Source: Septoria linicola (lineage: Eukaryota > Ascomycota > Dothideomycetes > Mycosphaerellales > Mycosphaerellaceae). From it: a stretch of DNA of 64,000 nt. Below the pieces are notes generated by a model. It was given only the letters and a program-made list of their open reading frames with translations, was not told the origin of the DNA and did no database searches. The DNA is taken from the NCBI GenBank assembly GCA_024114885.1, contig CP099419.1, positions 4,402,001-4,466,000 on the forward strand, read 5' to 3'. Numbering within the stretch: position 1 is the first letter of the stretch; each line of letters begins with the position of its first letter. The translations under genes were made by a program, and so were the position numbers. Of the stretch, positions 22,185 through 32,753 are shown piece by piece.

Positions 22185-22807
22185 TCAGACATCCAACACC
22201 GGGCCTTCGTCTCCATAAACGGGATCTCGATTGAACCACGTCAACTTCCGAATACTCTCAATCTTCGCCTCTTCGCCTTTCTTCCCGTAACACATATCCC
22301 AATTACAACCCTTCGGATACCTACAACCGGCAGATCACAAGTCAGCAAAAATCTTTCGTGCTATCAACGCTCGGAAAAGAGAAGAAAAGAAAACCAAACT
22401 CACGACCCAACCATCTCAAACCCCCCCTCCAAATCCTCCACCAACCTATGCGCCAGCCCCGCCGGCACAACAACCACATCCCCCTTCCCCACCTCAACCT
22501 CGACGTTTCCGGGGTTATCCTCATGTCCAAAACACAATCTCGCTGAACCTGAAGATATCGCCAGAACTTCATGGCTCGTGCTGTGGAAGTGCGATGTGCT
22601 GTACATTGTGTAGCGCCATTGAGGCGTTACAACGCCAGTGGAGGTGAGGTGGGATTCTATCGATGAGGCTGAGGCTGTGGTGGGGAAGGCTTGTTTGTAG
22701 ATGAGGAGGGGTTTGTGTTGGAGGGAGGTGTTGGGTGTGAGGGCGTGGGCGGGGATTTGGTGGGTGAGGATGTGGAGGTCTCTCAAAGGCGTAAGCTTGA
22801 GAGGCAT
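22185..22807 (-). CDS. Cupin-domain protein
   Basis: Two exons (22807-22404 and 22320-22185) with an 83-nt intron give 179 residues. Cupin motif 1 is complete: HFHSTSHEVLAISSG fits HxH(x)4E(x)6G. Motif 2 is GDVVVVPAGLAH, with the usual late Asn replaced by Glu. The two motifs should build one metal-binding beta barrel. The C-terminal WDMCYGKKGEE followed by LTWFNRDPVYG recalls small fungal cupins of the YML079-like type. Its reaction is unknown. It has no signal peptide and is probably cytosolic. Codon use shifts to GGT/GGG-rich in the middle but the frame is continuous. Confidence 0.8.
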
Positions 22808-23282
22808 TCTAGGGGATAATGGGTCTGTGTTGATTCTGATTTAATGCGAGAGGGCTGGTGTGGCGATAGAAAGACAACACTGAAGAAGGGCTGTGGGCCT
22901 AATGCTATGTTTGTGACGTCAGCGGATGTCACTTACAGCTGCGACGGATGTATTGAATGATGTTCTAACAGTCAAGGATAACCTCATACATTGACTATCC
23001 TGATCGATGGCTTCCCTATAGCAAAGGGCAAGCTGCTCGTGCTGATTGACCTCAGCCTCGGCAAAGCTGCGAGCGACCTCCACAATTTCACTGCAATGCT
23101 ATAACAGCTTGACAGTCAAGCTGGCTGGCCTCGAAACCATTCTTGTGTACCTACTGCTCAATCGAGACATCTAAACACAGTTCACAAGCAAGCCTCTAGT
23201 TCATGTCATCCAACCAGAAAGACCATTCGCACGACTCAAGTACTACCAACAAAAAGAACAACAACCAGCGAATCCAAGAGCA
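22808..23282. other. Divergent promoter region, cupin / GST-like genes
   Basis: 475 bases between two outward-facing genes, so it must contain both promoters. No repeat or open frame with content was seen. Confidence 0.4.
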
Positions 23283-24344
23283 ATGTCCTCCCAATCTGGC
23301 CCTACAAGCACTAACTCTTCTCACCCACCTCTCACCCTCTTCACCTTTCCCGAATCCGTCTTCGCCCTCCGCACAGCCCGCTACCTCAACCTCCGCTCCA
23401 TCCCCTTCACTCAAATCCGCGTTCCCCCCAACATGCCCCGCCCCCTCCTCTCCTTCAAACTCGGCATCAACTACCGGCGCATACCCATCCTCTCCATCGG
23501 AAGGGACATATACATCGACACACGGCTCATCATCCGCAAAGTCGAAGCAACAATCGGAGATCCCGCCACACGGCTTGGAGCGAAGGACGCATTTGGAAGT
23601 GGTATTGAAGATATGCTCGAGGAGTTTATTATTGATGGAGGACCCTTCTGGCGCACCGCAGGCCTGATCCCGACGGATTCACCACTAGTGCAGGATCCCA
23701 TATGGATGAAAGATCGCTTCGACGGATCTGGAGGGCAATTTACAAAGGAAGCATTAGAAGAAAACCGAGCGTGGAATTTGAGTCAGGCGAGATTATATTG
23801 GGGCATGGTAGATAAAATGTTGACTGATGGGAGGGAGTGGATGCTGGGAGGGGAGAAGCCGGGGTTAGCGGAGATTCATGCTGCGTGGGTGTTTGATTGG
23901 GGGGTGGGGATGGCGGAGGGGGATGAGAGGTATGCGGCCAAAAAAGATGTGAGGAGAGAGTTGGGGGAGGAGAGATTTCCGAGTGTGTGGGGGTGGGTGA
24001 GGAGGTTTAGGGAAGTTTGTGAGGAGGCGGAGAGGAGGAATGAAGGGGTGGGAGAGATGAAGGAGGGTGGTGAGGCGGAAGATGCTGTTGTTGAGAAGAT
24101 TTTGAGCTCGCAGTCTCATGAGGGGGAGAATCTTGCGTTCGATGAGGACGATGTTCTTGGCTTGAAGTATGGGCAGATGGTCAGCATTGCGCCTACTGAC
24201 TTTGGCTTTACTCACAAGGACGAGGGCACGCTTGTGGGTTTGACAAAGGACGAGGCTGTTATCGAAATCTTGGCGCCAAATGATGGCGGTCGTCTTCGTC
24301 TGCATTACCCGAGAATCAACTTCAAGATCTTGCCCGTGGAGTAA
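23283..24344 (+). CDS. Glutathione S-transferase-like protein
   Basis: A single exon of 353 residues. Residues ~17-90 look like a thioredoxin-fold GST N-terminal domain (LTLFTFPESVFALRTARYL, then YRRIPILSIGRDIYIDT where the cis-Pro region is expected). A helical region follows with GEKPGLAEIHAAWVFDWG, the typical GST C-domain helix. The last ~70 residues (GLKYGQMVSIAPTDFGFTHKD ...) form an extra small beta-rich tail. This fits a group of fungal GST-related proteins of unknown substrate. There is no signal peptide. The 3' end lies only 8 bases from the 3' end of the neighbouring minus-strand pseudogene. Confidence 0.75.
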   Translation: MSSQSGPTSTNSSHPPLTLFTFPESVFALRTARYLNLRSIPFTQIRVPPNMPRPLLSFKLGINYRRIPILSIGRDIYIDTRLIIRKVEATIGDPATRLGAKDAFGSGIEDMLEEFIIDGGPFWRTAGLIPTDSPLVQDPIWMKDRFDGSGGQFTKEALEENRAWNLSQARLYWGMVDKMLTDGREWMLGGEKPGLAEIHAAWVFDWGVGMAEGDERYAAKKDVRRELGEERFPSVWGWVRRFREVCEEAERRNEGVGEMKEGGEAEDAVVEKILSSQSHEGENLAFDEDDVLGLKYGQMVSIAPTDFGFTHKDEGTLVGLTKDEAVIEILAPNDGGRLRLHYPRINFKILPVE

Positions 24345-24352
24345 GACAATGC

Positions 24353-25388
24353 TCAATCGAAGAACGCCATAACCCTGCACTCGATACTTTCCCTCGCAGG
24401 TTCATCTTCTGTTCCCGGCAGCACACAAGACCCGTGGATGCAATGCTTCGCGATACCACTCCCATCAGTAGCTCCCGTGTCTGCAAATTTGATGATCAAA
24501 ACTTCATCCGGCTGCTGGTCAGGGACTCAATAGTACCGCAACGCTTCCCGGCATTTCGGCGGAACATGAATCAGCATCTCCCTCATGAACTCGCCACTCT
24601 CCAGAACTGCACTCAGAGCACGATTCTGCGTTGCCACAACCTCTGACTTATCCACAGATCGCCAGTCCAAGACGGCTATCGGATCACGCCTGACAGGCTG
24701 GACAGCACGCCAGATCGAATATACTGCATATCGCGGACGCTCGCCTCGATCTTCAGCATCGAGTGCCGGCTGAGCAACATCGCAGATATCCTTGCGGTTG
24801 TATCTAGCTGCAGCTTTGAGACCGTTCTCGCTGTAGTCCACGTGCATGTTTCTGGCAGGTTCGGCGGATGTGGCTTTATCTTGGCTAAGGACTATATCAA
24901 AACAATTAGCATGCCAATTTGGACATGGACGAAATTGACATACTTCTAATCACATCCCGCGGTAACTTCGAGATCGCTACATCCAAGTCACATCCACGTA
25001 ACTTTGCATGATCAGGGTCGTTCTCGCCTTCATTGACAATTCTGCGTCGCAAGGCAAAGCCATCGACAACTGCACGTTTGGCACCTGTTGTTTTACAGAT
25101 CAAATCGAGCACTTCCGCAACATATACGTCCTCCACATTGCGTCCTTGGAAGAATTGGTCGCCTTTGAGTGCGGACTGGTGCTTGACGAGCGTGAAACCT
25201 TGGACATCTTATCCATCCTTGCCTTGAGCGATGTCGGTAGAAGTTCGAATGTCGTGGAGTTTGTGCTTGATATCTTTTACGATCTTGGCTGGTGGGAGAT
25301 TGTAGAGACATCGGTCCTCGGCTGGGATGCTTTCGTCTGGTTCGATGTAGCGGAAGTCGCCGTATAGTGCTGTACCGGATGCACTCAT
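24353..25388 (-). pseudogene. CmcJ/GA4-desaturase-like oxygenase pseudogene with two in-frame stops
   Basis: Two exons (25388-24944 and 24891-24353), joined over a GTATGT...TATAG intron of 52 nt, keep one frame over 328 codons. The family is seen from TTGAKRAVVD, YSIWRAVQPVRRDP-AVLDWRSV, and PDQQPDEVLIIKFAD, blocks typical of the fungal CmcJ/NvfI-like group of secondary-metabolism oxygenases. The frame is broken by TAA at 25209-25211 (codon 60) and TGA at 24527-24529. On both sides of each stop the protein remains family-like, so these are nonsense mutations, not wrong frames. Each is one C-to-T change from a sense codon (CAA, CGA). I found no intron that would remove either stop in frame. 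Readthrough or a sequencing error is less likely than loss of function. Confidence 0.75.
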
Positions 25389-26119
25389 ACTTCCAAGTAA
25401 CTAGCAATGTAATCAAGTGCTACATTTGGACGCATCTTGGACGATGTGGCAGTCTTCTTATACACATCTTTGGAAGTTCAGTTAGTGCGCGGTCTGACAT
25501 TCTGTTTCGTGCCCGATCGCACCGATCTACTATATCGAGGCATGATTTGAGCTGATCAAGGAAGGGCTGAGGGGCTGAAGGGCTTTTGCGATCCTGTCAG
25601 TAGCACTGATCCTACAGGATCAAGTTCGCGGACAGTGGAGAATGTTGATGGGACGCGAGACACGGCCACCTCGGGCCAGAACGAGAACTGGGAGGTCTTC
25701 ACTTTCCACGATTGCACTCATCAACTACCTGTGGCAAGCCATGAATTACCTTTGTACTCCTTCTTTCGAACTGCAAGCATGTCAGGTCATCTGTCTTTGA
25801 TACTGATTATGTGACAGACACGATCTGCGAAGTAATGCTTGTAGTAGGCTATGCCTTTGGTAGGCAGATTGGCTGTTATTCAGCAAGCAAAAAGCATCAA
25901 GCACTGCAGACCATGCCGAACGCTTGAATCCATACAGTAGCTCTGTCTGCATGATTTCAGACCATAGCCCGAACTGTAGAAGCACTCGATTAATCCTGAA
26001 GAGCTTATAGATGGAGATGTGCAAATGGTGACGTCTTGCAAAGTCTTGTAGGCCTCTTGTACGCTTAATAGCCGGCCTTAAACGCAGAAGACTGCCATCT
26101 GACACAAGTCTCGACAAGC
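25389..26119. other. Divergent intergenic region
   Basis: About 730 bases between the pseudogene start and the EthD gene. A 118-codon minus-strand frame at 25782-26138 has no family-like features. Nothing else was recognised. Confidence 0.4.
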
Positions 26120-26730
26120 ATGGCTTCGGAGACTTCACATCATGTTAGACCGGAGAGAAAGGGTCTTTACAAGGTCACCATACTAGCCTACAGAAAGGAA
26201 GGCATGTCTGAAGAAGACTTCCACGTTCACTGGACCAACAGCCACGCTCCAAAAGTCAGCGAGCATCTCAGGAAGCATGGTGTAGTAGGCTATACTCAGG
26301 TCAGGCCTACAGATTGGTGAATGTCCGCGAACGTACAATAATATTAAGCAGTACCATACGCCGTCATGGTTACGAAAAGAGGCACAAGAACACCTTCCTG
26401 CTTTGGGAAACTTCACAGTCGATAACGCAGTGGACTACGATGGCTTTGTAGAGCTACGCATGCCCGAGCTGAGCTGTTTTGAGAATGCCATGCATGGTCA
26501 GTCTGAGCAGGTAATGCTACGAGACTAATACTGACCTTTCTCGCGCAGATCCTTACTACGCAGATGTAGTCTCACCAGACGAGCAGTCATTCTGGGAATT
26601 TGCAACTTCAAAGATCACAGTTGGCTGGGAAGAGACTTACATCGATGCTACCAAGGACGGCGAAGTGGCCTTTCCCGTCAAAGGTCAAGGAGGGCACGAA
26701 GCGAAACTGAACAATCCACAAACCAAATAA
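26120..26730 (+). CDS. EthD-domain protein
   Basis: Three exons (26120-26299, 26352-26496, 26549-26730) give 168 residues. The EthD-type dimeric alpha/beta-barrel pattern is clear: LYKVTILAYRKEGMSEEDFHVHWTNSHAPKV in parts, then VVGYTQ-YHTPSW across intron 1, and a second half with VDYDGFVELRMP and FWEFATSKITVGWEE. Intron 1 could be read with a donor 32 bases later, but only the GTCAGG donor keeps YTQYHTP and the frame. EthD proteins act as small accessory or cyclase/decarboxylase-like enzymes in polyketide and other aromatic pathways in fungi. The neighbours (methyltransferase, CmcJ-like pseudogene) make a metabolic role likely, but the substrate is unknown. Confidence 0.85.
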
Positions 26731-26737
26731 TTGAGTA

Positions 26738-27883
26738 TCAGATGAACGAGAACGAAGTGCCTTTCCCGCTCATTCTCCCAGGTATTAGCGCCCCTTGGTC
26801 GAACATCCGTCTGATCACATTCGGCGTATGATCAGTACGCTTTTTCTTGGCAAGCACTCTCAGCCTGACATAACTCAACCATCGTGTGCCGTCCTCTTTT
26901 CTCTCGACACTGTCGTTCAGAACCTCGCATACCCACTTGACTATGCAGTCTCGTTGAGGTCCTGGATCTGGTTCGACAGCATCAATGAAAGGCGCTCCAA
27001 GCTGTCTGATCCAGCCTTCAAGACTGCCATCATGTATCGATACTTTGCTCGGCTCGTGGTGAAGCTTGCATTCCAGTACATCAAAGCCTGCGCCTTCTAG
27101 TGCTTCCCGAGCCCATTCTACACTCGGACAAAACCACGGATGTACATCTCTCCGTCTTTCTGAAGGTATGCCATGCATTGCCATGGCAGCCGTCAGCGCC
27201 GTAATGGCTTCCGGTACATTTCCTGCTCCACCGCATTCAAACACTAATCGACCTCCAGGTTTCAGCAGTCGATGTACATTCTCAAACAATGTTGTCCTGG
27301 CTTCCTGATGTCGTAAAGTACGATGGAATGTACTGTTTGAGAAGACCCAATCCCAAGCTCCCTCCCACTTCAACAGATCATCAGGCTTCTCGTCCAACTT
27401 CGCCGGATCATGTTCAATAAATGCCAAATTGCCAAACGACGCCGTATGCGTCGTACTAGCATACTCCACCAGAGCAGCGGAATCATCCAACCCCACAATC
27501 GTCCCCTGCGGAACTTTATTCGCCAGCGCGACCGTCAACGCCCCATCCCCACACCCAACGTCCAATATCGCATCAGCCGGTCCTGGATTGATCAACTCCA
27601 ACACCGGCCCAGCAAGTCCCGAGATATGCGAGAGATCTTTGGAGTAATACTTCGAATTCCACCGACTCTTCCTCCTCTGCTTCGCTGCCGCCGCAGCAGC
27701 ATCGTCTCTAACCTTCTGCGCCGCCTGCTCATCGGTCATAATCCGATTGCGGAACGAATCCCAGCGGGGCGGATGCTCGAAGTTCTTGTGGATCTTCCGT
27801 GTTATGACGGTTTGTGTGGGAGGCTGGTTGATGTCGAATGCCCATTCCGCGAAGGAGTACATTCCGTCATATTGGAATGACAT
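26738..27883 (-). CDS. Class I SAM-dependent methyltransferase
   Basis: A single exon of 381 residues. SAM-binding motif I is ILDVGCGDGALT, followed by the acidic end of the next strand (TIVGLDDSA), then DWVFSNSTFHRTL and LLKPGGRLVFE, all as in trans-aconitate/UbiE-like methyltransferases. The N-terminal ~70 residues and the ~60-residue C-terminus are extra. Conserved WVFSNSTFHW-like text fits small-molecule O-methylation. The ATG at 27883 (MSFQYDGMYSF) is preferred to one 40 codons upstream because the upstream residues look untranslated. The 3' end is 7 bases from that of the EthD gene. Substrate unknown. Confidence 0.85.
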   Translation of the reverse strand: MSFQYDGMYSFAEWAFDINQPPTQTVITRKIHKNFEHPPRWDSFRNRIMTDEQAAQKVRDDAAAAAAKQRRKSRWNSKYYSKDLSHISGLAGPVLELINPGPADAILDVGCGDGALTVALANKVPQGTIVGLDDSAALVEYASTTHTASFGNLAFIEHDPAKLDEKPDDLLKWEGAWDWVFSNSTFHRTLRHQEARTTLFENVHRLLKPGGRLVFECGGAGNVPEAITALTAAMAMHGIPSERRRDVHPWFCPSVEWAREALEGAGFDVLECKLHHEPSKVSIHDGSLEGWIRQLGAPFIDAVEPDPGPQRDCIVKWVCEVLNDSVERKEDGTRWLSYVRLRVLAKKKRTDHTPNVIRRMFDQGALIPGRMSGKGTSFSFI

Positions 27884-28187
27884 CTTTTTTTCTGTTTGAC
27901 TGGCGCGGGGACGCAGCGATGAGTGGTATACTTGAAGCACAAAACATGGGGTGCAGGCATGGGTTGAGTCTTCATATGAAGTGTGGTTGAGAAGGTTTGG
28001 CAAGGCTGGTGTATCCTAGCTTTATCCTTACCAGGAGGAAATTTGGTAATGACGAGCAGATGTATTTATGGTGCAGATTGTACTTGTGAGCACTCCACGC
28101 CCTGCACGACGACCTGATATCCTCCGCTATGCTCGTCCGACAGTGCCTGTTGGCATGTTGTAGCTCCGTGCGCTGAACAAGCTCTGA

Positions 28188-29648
28188 CTAAAGGGGTAGG
28201 TAGAGCATCATCAGTGTGATGTCCGCTTCTGCCGCCATTCCAGCAATCGATCGCCAGCCTCGATAAGATAATTGGTCCCCATAGACCAGTCCGTGATCAT
28301 AGCTGTGATCATCTCCAGCATGAGGATTATTATTCGCAGTAGCATGCATCAAAATCGCCTCGAAGCCTTTGGACACCGCAGTATCAGCTGGCGTCCTCAG
28401 ATCAGTCACAGCGCCCAGCTCAGCAATTGGATCATCTTGCTGATAAAGCTCCGCGAACGAGATTCGACCCGCCAACGCCATATCCAAAGTATCCCGCAAA
28501 AGCTTGACACCAGCGTCACGATAATCCCTCCCACACTGCTCGACTGCTCCCCTCTTCTCAACAGCACCCTGCAACAAAATCAACCCACGCGCCGTAATCG
28601 TCGCCGCACTGGTATCTCTCGGCGTAATACCAGCTTGTGGATCTACCACGCTGAAATCCCAAAACGACACACCATCGTCAGGTAAATGCTCCAGAACCCA
28701 ATCTGCAACCTTCATCGCTGTCTCTAAGTACTCAACTTTACCCGTAAGACCATACATCTCCGCAAACCCATACACCGCCCAGGCTTGTCCGCGCGCCCAC
28801 GTACTCTCATCCGCAAGACCTTGCGCCGTGCGGCAGAGATAGAGTTCACCTGTAGTAGCGCTGTAGTCGCAGACGTGGTATGTTGAGCCGTCATCTCGAA
28901 TGTGATGCTTCATTGTCTGATCTGCGTGACTGATGGCAATGTCGAGGAGAGTCTTGTTGCCGGAGTACGTCGCAGCTGAGCGGGCTACGAGCGGGAGATT
29001 CATCATGTTGTCGATGATGACGAGGACGGAGTCCGAGTGAGAGGCGTTTTGGCTGAAGGAGGAGTTTTTGTTGTCCCAGGATCTGAGGACACCTGCGCTT
29101 GGAACGTAGCGGGAGGCGAGGTTGGTGGACATTTGGGAGAGGATGGGGAGCCATTTTGTTTCATTATTGAAGTGGAGAGCTGATTCGAAGGGGTAGGCGA
29201 GGAAGCCGATGTCGTGGGTTGTGGTGAGGTTTTGGTTTGTGATAAGAGGATCGGTCCAGGCTTGGGCAACGCTTAGCCATTCTTCTAGGCTTGGCCCATG
29301 AGAGGAGCCAGAAGAGTGTGGCAGTAGGTTCTTCTTGCGGTGGTACAGTTGCCATAGGCTGTTTGGAAAGAAGCCGGCCGTCCATCCAGAGGCAGATGTA
29401 TAGACATAAGTACCAGGCTTGTGATCAGGATCGTCCTGTAAGACGCGAGTGTTGTTATGTGCCCCGTGTGTATACATAGGCCATCCATTCCCGCCTTCTT
29501 CAGGAGCACCTCTCAAGGCTGTTCGCCAGATACGAGCTGCGATGTTCTGATCGTAAAGGTGCGGGCTAAGCTTGACCTTGGAAGGATGTGCGACCACTGT
29601 GGATGCCATAGTGGCCAACAATGAGAACAGGCGAGTAAAGAGCAGCAT
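28188..29648 (-). CDS. Secreted GH88 unsaturated glucuronyl hydrolase-like enzyme
   Basis: A single exon of 486 residues starting with a signal peptide (LLFTRLFSLLATMASTVVA). GH88 blocks are visible: WTAGFFPNSLW, HDIGFLAYPFESAL, SVLVIIDNMMNLPLV, TYHVCDYSATTG, ESTWARGQAWAVYGFAEMY and DTSAATITARGLI. The (alpha/alpha)6-barrel family removes 4,5-unsaturated uronic acids left by polysaccharide lyases, through hydration of the double bond. Many N-x-S/T sites and the leader show an external enzyme, probably for plant or microbial polyuronide breakdown. The length is normal. No introns were needed. Confidence 0.9.
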   Translation of the reverse strand: MLLFTRLFSLLATMASTVVAHPSKVKLSPHLYDQNIAARIWRTALRGAPEEGGNGWPMYTHGAHNNTRVLQDDPDHKPGTYVYTSASGWTAGFFPNSLWQLYHRKKNLLPHSSGSSHGPSLEEWLSVAQAWTDPLITNQNLTTTHDIGFLAYPFESALHFNNETKWLPILSQMSTNLASRYVPSAGVLRSWDNKNSSFSQNASHSDSVLVIIDNMMNLPLVARSAATYSGNKTLLDIAISHADQTMKHHIRDDGSTYHVCDYSATTGELYLCRTAQGLADESTWARGQAWAVYGFAEMYGLTGKVEYLETAMKVADWVLEHLPDDGVSFWDFSVVDPQAGITPRDTSAATITARGLILLQGAVEKRGAVEQCGRDYRDAGVKLLRDTLDMALAGRISFAELYQQDDPIAELGAVTDLRTPADTAVSKGFEAILMHATANNNPHAGDDHSYDHGLVYGDQLSYRGWRSIAGMAAEADITLMMLYLPL

Positions 29649-29957
29649 ATCTCAGGCCGACTCATTGAATGTGAGCACTACTCATCTGAAGCTGATGTCT
29701 CAGCATGTATTTCTATCGAACGCAGCATGTTCGGTGTCGAGCTATACCGAGAAGTCTTGGTCAGTGAGGAGTCGGTCCTTGCCGGTATCGATCTTTCGGC
29801 TCCACTCTGTTCTCCAGGCATGATGCAGGAAACACAACCGACACGGACCGAGCTACGTAGTCGATGCCACTCATATGTTTAGTAGTGTGCCTCCTCTGTC
29901 TACTCCCTCTCAAGACTTACACTGTCTCAGCACTGTTGCAGTCTTGACAGCCGGGCC

Positions 29958-31611
29958 CTAGTAGTCGTCCGTCACCACATAATTTGCAACTGTCCATCCT
30001 CCTGACATGAGATCTGTGAACACCCTCTGAGGATCGCACTTTTCTCTGATCTGTTGCAGCTTTCTCACATTCTCCTTTGGATATCCTCCCCACACGTCTT
30101 GGCCCTTATCAGCATCGTTGAGGTAGAGGAACTTGGACACCTGATCGATGAGACCAGCTTCAGTCAAATTGCCCATGATCGCTGACTCTGCCCTTTCGAG
30201 AAATGATGTGATGATGTGCTCGTTTGCAGCGTCATCATTGTAAGAAAGTGCGAACTCGACCCTGAAGTAACTGGAGACCTCAGCGCCCATCGGATCGCCA
30301 TCTGGCAAGCCGTGCCCGTTCGGGGAGTGTGAAGCATTGATGAAGCGCTCCGAGACTGGTATAGGCGATAGACCAGTGAACCACGTCTCAACATTAGCAA
30401 GTCCATCGAAAACCAGGTCGAAGTAAGTCCTGATCACGATTGTCAAAGCCTCTTTGCTAGCGTAAAGAGGTATGATGTAGAAGCGCTGGCGAAGTCCTTC
30501 TGTGGCAGAGAATTGTGGACCAGTCTCCTCGCTCCAGCCATACATTGTCTTTGGGCTGAAGCTATCGGAAACAACCGGCAGGTTCGGCGTGGTGAAGTTC
30601 TCCAGAGCTTTAGGTGTGCTAGAGACATTGCCATCATAGAAGCGGTATGTGGTATAGCTGAGTTCCGAGCTGAAGAGCTCCGTGTTGCTCGTGTTGATCA
30701 AAGGAATGATGCTGGCTTTTGCATCGTCAGCCGAGCCATGTATGGCAAAGTCGTATAGTGCGTCGATGTAGTCGCCAGCAGAGGCGGTCCCATTCTCCAA
30801 GGTACCATGTGCAGTGATGTCCAAAGTTACTACAGGCGCTTCGTAAGTCGTCATCTCAATGTCAGTGACCAGCATGAAACTGTTGCCGCCTCCGCGGAGT
30901 GCCCAGAATAGATCAGCGAAGCGGTTATCCGGCGTAGCTGTCACTACCTCTCCATTGGCAAGCACGCCGGTGAAGCTCTTGATGTTGTTGCTGGACCACC
31001 CATGTTGCCAGGAGAAGAACGATATACCGCCTCCAGTCACAAAGCCCGGAACTCCGACCACGCCCAGTCTGCCGCCGACAACAACTTTGCCGAACGGTTC
31101 CAGAAATCGGTAGACATCAACCCAGTGGTTACCCGGCCCGACATGTAGGCTTTGCCCATCTGGCTCGAGATGAAGCTGCTTGAAGCCGCTACTTGAAAGC
31201 AAGACGCCCGAGGCATTGATGTTGTTGAAGCCTTCGATGGGCATGTGCCCTCCACCACGCATTGCAAATGGCGAGTTGAAGTGTTTCAGCACCTAGAGGC
31301 GGAAGTCAGTAGATCCGGGATGAGCTTTCCAGGCAAATATATCTAACCTTCACAGTCCAACCAAGATCTTCTGCGCAGCTAGGAGCAAAGTCGCAGGCCG
31401 GACCAAGAGCTGAAGCCTGTGACCAGAAGTCGGTGTTGTCGATGTTGTAGAAGGTCGTATTTGGAAGGTGTGTGGCGTTTGGAAATTGCGAGTGCAGATA
31501 GTCGCAAGCTTGTTGGGCGGGCGTGACGCCCAATTTGCCTTGAGACTCAAAATGGTAGCAGGAGGCCAAAAATATATGCCCAGGAACGGCCAACAAGGTA
31601 GTGTAGCGCAT
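29958..31611 (-). CDS. Secreted FAD-linked oxidase, BBE type
   Basis: Two exons (31611-31348 and 31292-29958) over a 55-nt intron give 532 residues. A short signal peptide begins the protein. The FAD-binding PCMH domain shows AMRGGGHMPIEGFNN (the His is where flavin is attached in this family), VGPGNHWVDVY, GGRLGVVGVPGFVTGGGISFF and LFWALRGGG. The C-terminal berberine-bridge-like part ends VRKLQQIREKCDPQRVF. Such enzymes oxidise alcohols, sugars or aromatic intermediates with O2, yielding H2O2, often in secondary metabolism or outside the cell. Several glycosylation sites fit secretion. The second Cys typical for bicovalent flavin is not obvious in the expected place. Substrate unknown. Confidence 0.88.
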
Positions 31612-32282
31612 AGTCAGGTACAGTTGCTGATGATGATCGAAGCGAGTGCGGCAGTGAGCTTTCCTTGCAGCGTTGAGCCATGCCTTTTGTATTCAATTCA
31701 CGGCTTCTGTAATTCGTCTGCCTGTGGACACATCCACTCCGCTCCGCTCTCTTCGCGACGCTGTTTGCTAGCTGTCGTCACGTCGGCGCAGCAGTAAGTG
31801 TAACGTCAAAGAGTGGGCTCGCTTTCGGAACGAGGATTTGAAGCATTGGGCTAGCCAAATCAGGCAATTGATCGTGTCTGCCTTGCTGTTCGTACGACCC
31901 ACGATGTCTATCATGCACAACATGTCAGATCGTAATTGTGGAGCGATGCGTGCTGCACATACTCTTTTGTCTTCGCACACGGTACGAGCTGCATGGCAAT
32001 GCGGCGTTTCAAGCAGCAGAACTTGTGGCGACCGGGTGACAGCTTCGCAAAATGGGTGACGCATGTAATGCAAAGAGACAGCAAAAGGCATCAGCCCGCT
32101 ATCGCCGATCGTAAGCTCATGCACCTGAATTCTCCCCTTGTATTGTGCAGTTCAGGATGTAGGTGTGCGGTAAAACCCAGGCAAACGTCCGAAAGACATC
32201 TGGCCACTGGAGCAGTAGAGCCATCGCAGGTCGAAGAGGCCAAGGTGAAGCATAGAGTCGTTCCATAGGATTGTCACTGTCG
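31612..32282. other. Intergenic
   Basis: 670 bases holding the promoter of the BBE gene (minus strand) and the 3' side of the SnoaL-like gene. A 118-codon minus frame at 31768-32124 and plus frames there look like chance. Confidence 0.4.
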
Positions 32283-32753
32283 CTACTTCTCGGCACCAAG
32301 AATCGGATCGCCCATGCCTCTGGCAGCTGTGTATCTCGTGAATTGCCAGCGATCTCCTGCAACTCTGTAGCGGAACTCACGTATCCCAAAGTTCTGTGTC
32401 ACAACACCCTCTGGACCACTGTGTATCTCTTGATTTAGGTACACAACACCTCTGAGCGCATCAATACGGGTAACCATATCTAAGACCCGGATGTGATAGG
32501 TTGGCATGAGGCTTGTCAGCTGTTTCCACGAGTCCAGGAACTGGGCCAGTGTGAGGAACTGCTCCGGATCTTTGAAAGCAGGTAACTGGTTTTGCGAAGT
32601 GTGGTCGATGCCTATGCGAAACATAGGTGGCATAGCTCGCCAGACAGCAGACTCCGCTTCTAGATCTCTTGCGTTTATAGCTTCGATGAAAGCGAAGCAC
32701 ACTGCTTCAAGACTGGTCTCGGTGCTTGAATTTGACGAACGGCTGGACTCCAT
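32283..32753 (-). CDS. SnoaL/NTF2-like small protein
   Basis: A single exon of 156 residues. Its pattern (FIEAINARDLEAESAVW, DPEQFLTLAQFLDSWKQL, DALRGVVYLNQEIHSG, FRYRVAGDRWQFTRYTA) is that of the cone-shaped NTF2-like fold, as in SnoaL-type proteins: an N-terminal helix pair, then a curved sheet with a late W-x-F/x-R strand. There is no leader peptide. Such proteins act as cyclases, isomerases or binding partners in fungal metabolism; no reaction can be assigned. It neighbours the BBE oxidase on the same strand. Confidence 0.7.
   Translation of the reverse strand: MESSRSSNSSTETSLEAVCFAFIEAINARDLEAESAVWRAMPPMFRIGIDHTSQNQLPAFKDPEQFLTLAQFLDSWKQLTSLMPTYHIRVLDMVTRIDALRGVVYLNQEIHSGPEGVVTQNFGIREFRYRVAGDRWQFTRYTAARGMGDPILGAEK

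Noticed and set aside
30513..30758. Plus-strand frame inside the BBE oxidase gene
   Set aside because: Shadow of the minus-strand exon; no start context or motif.
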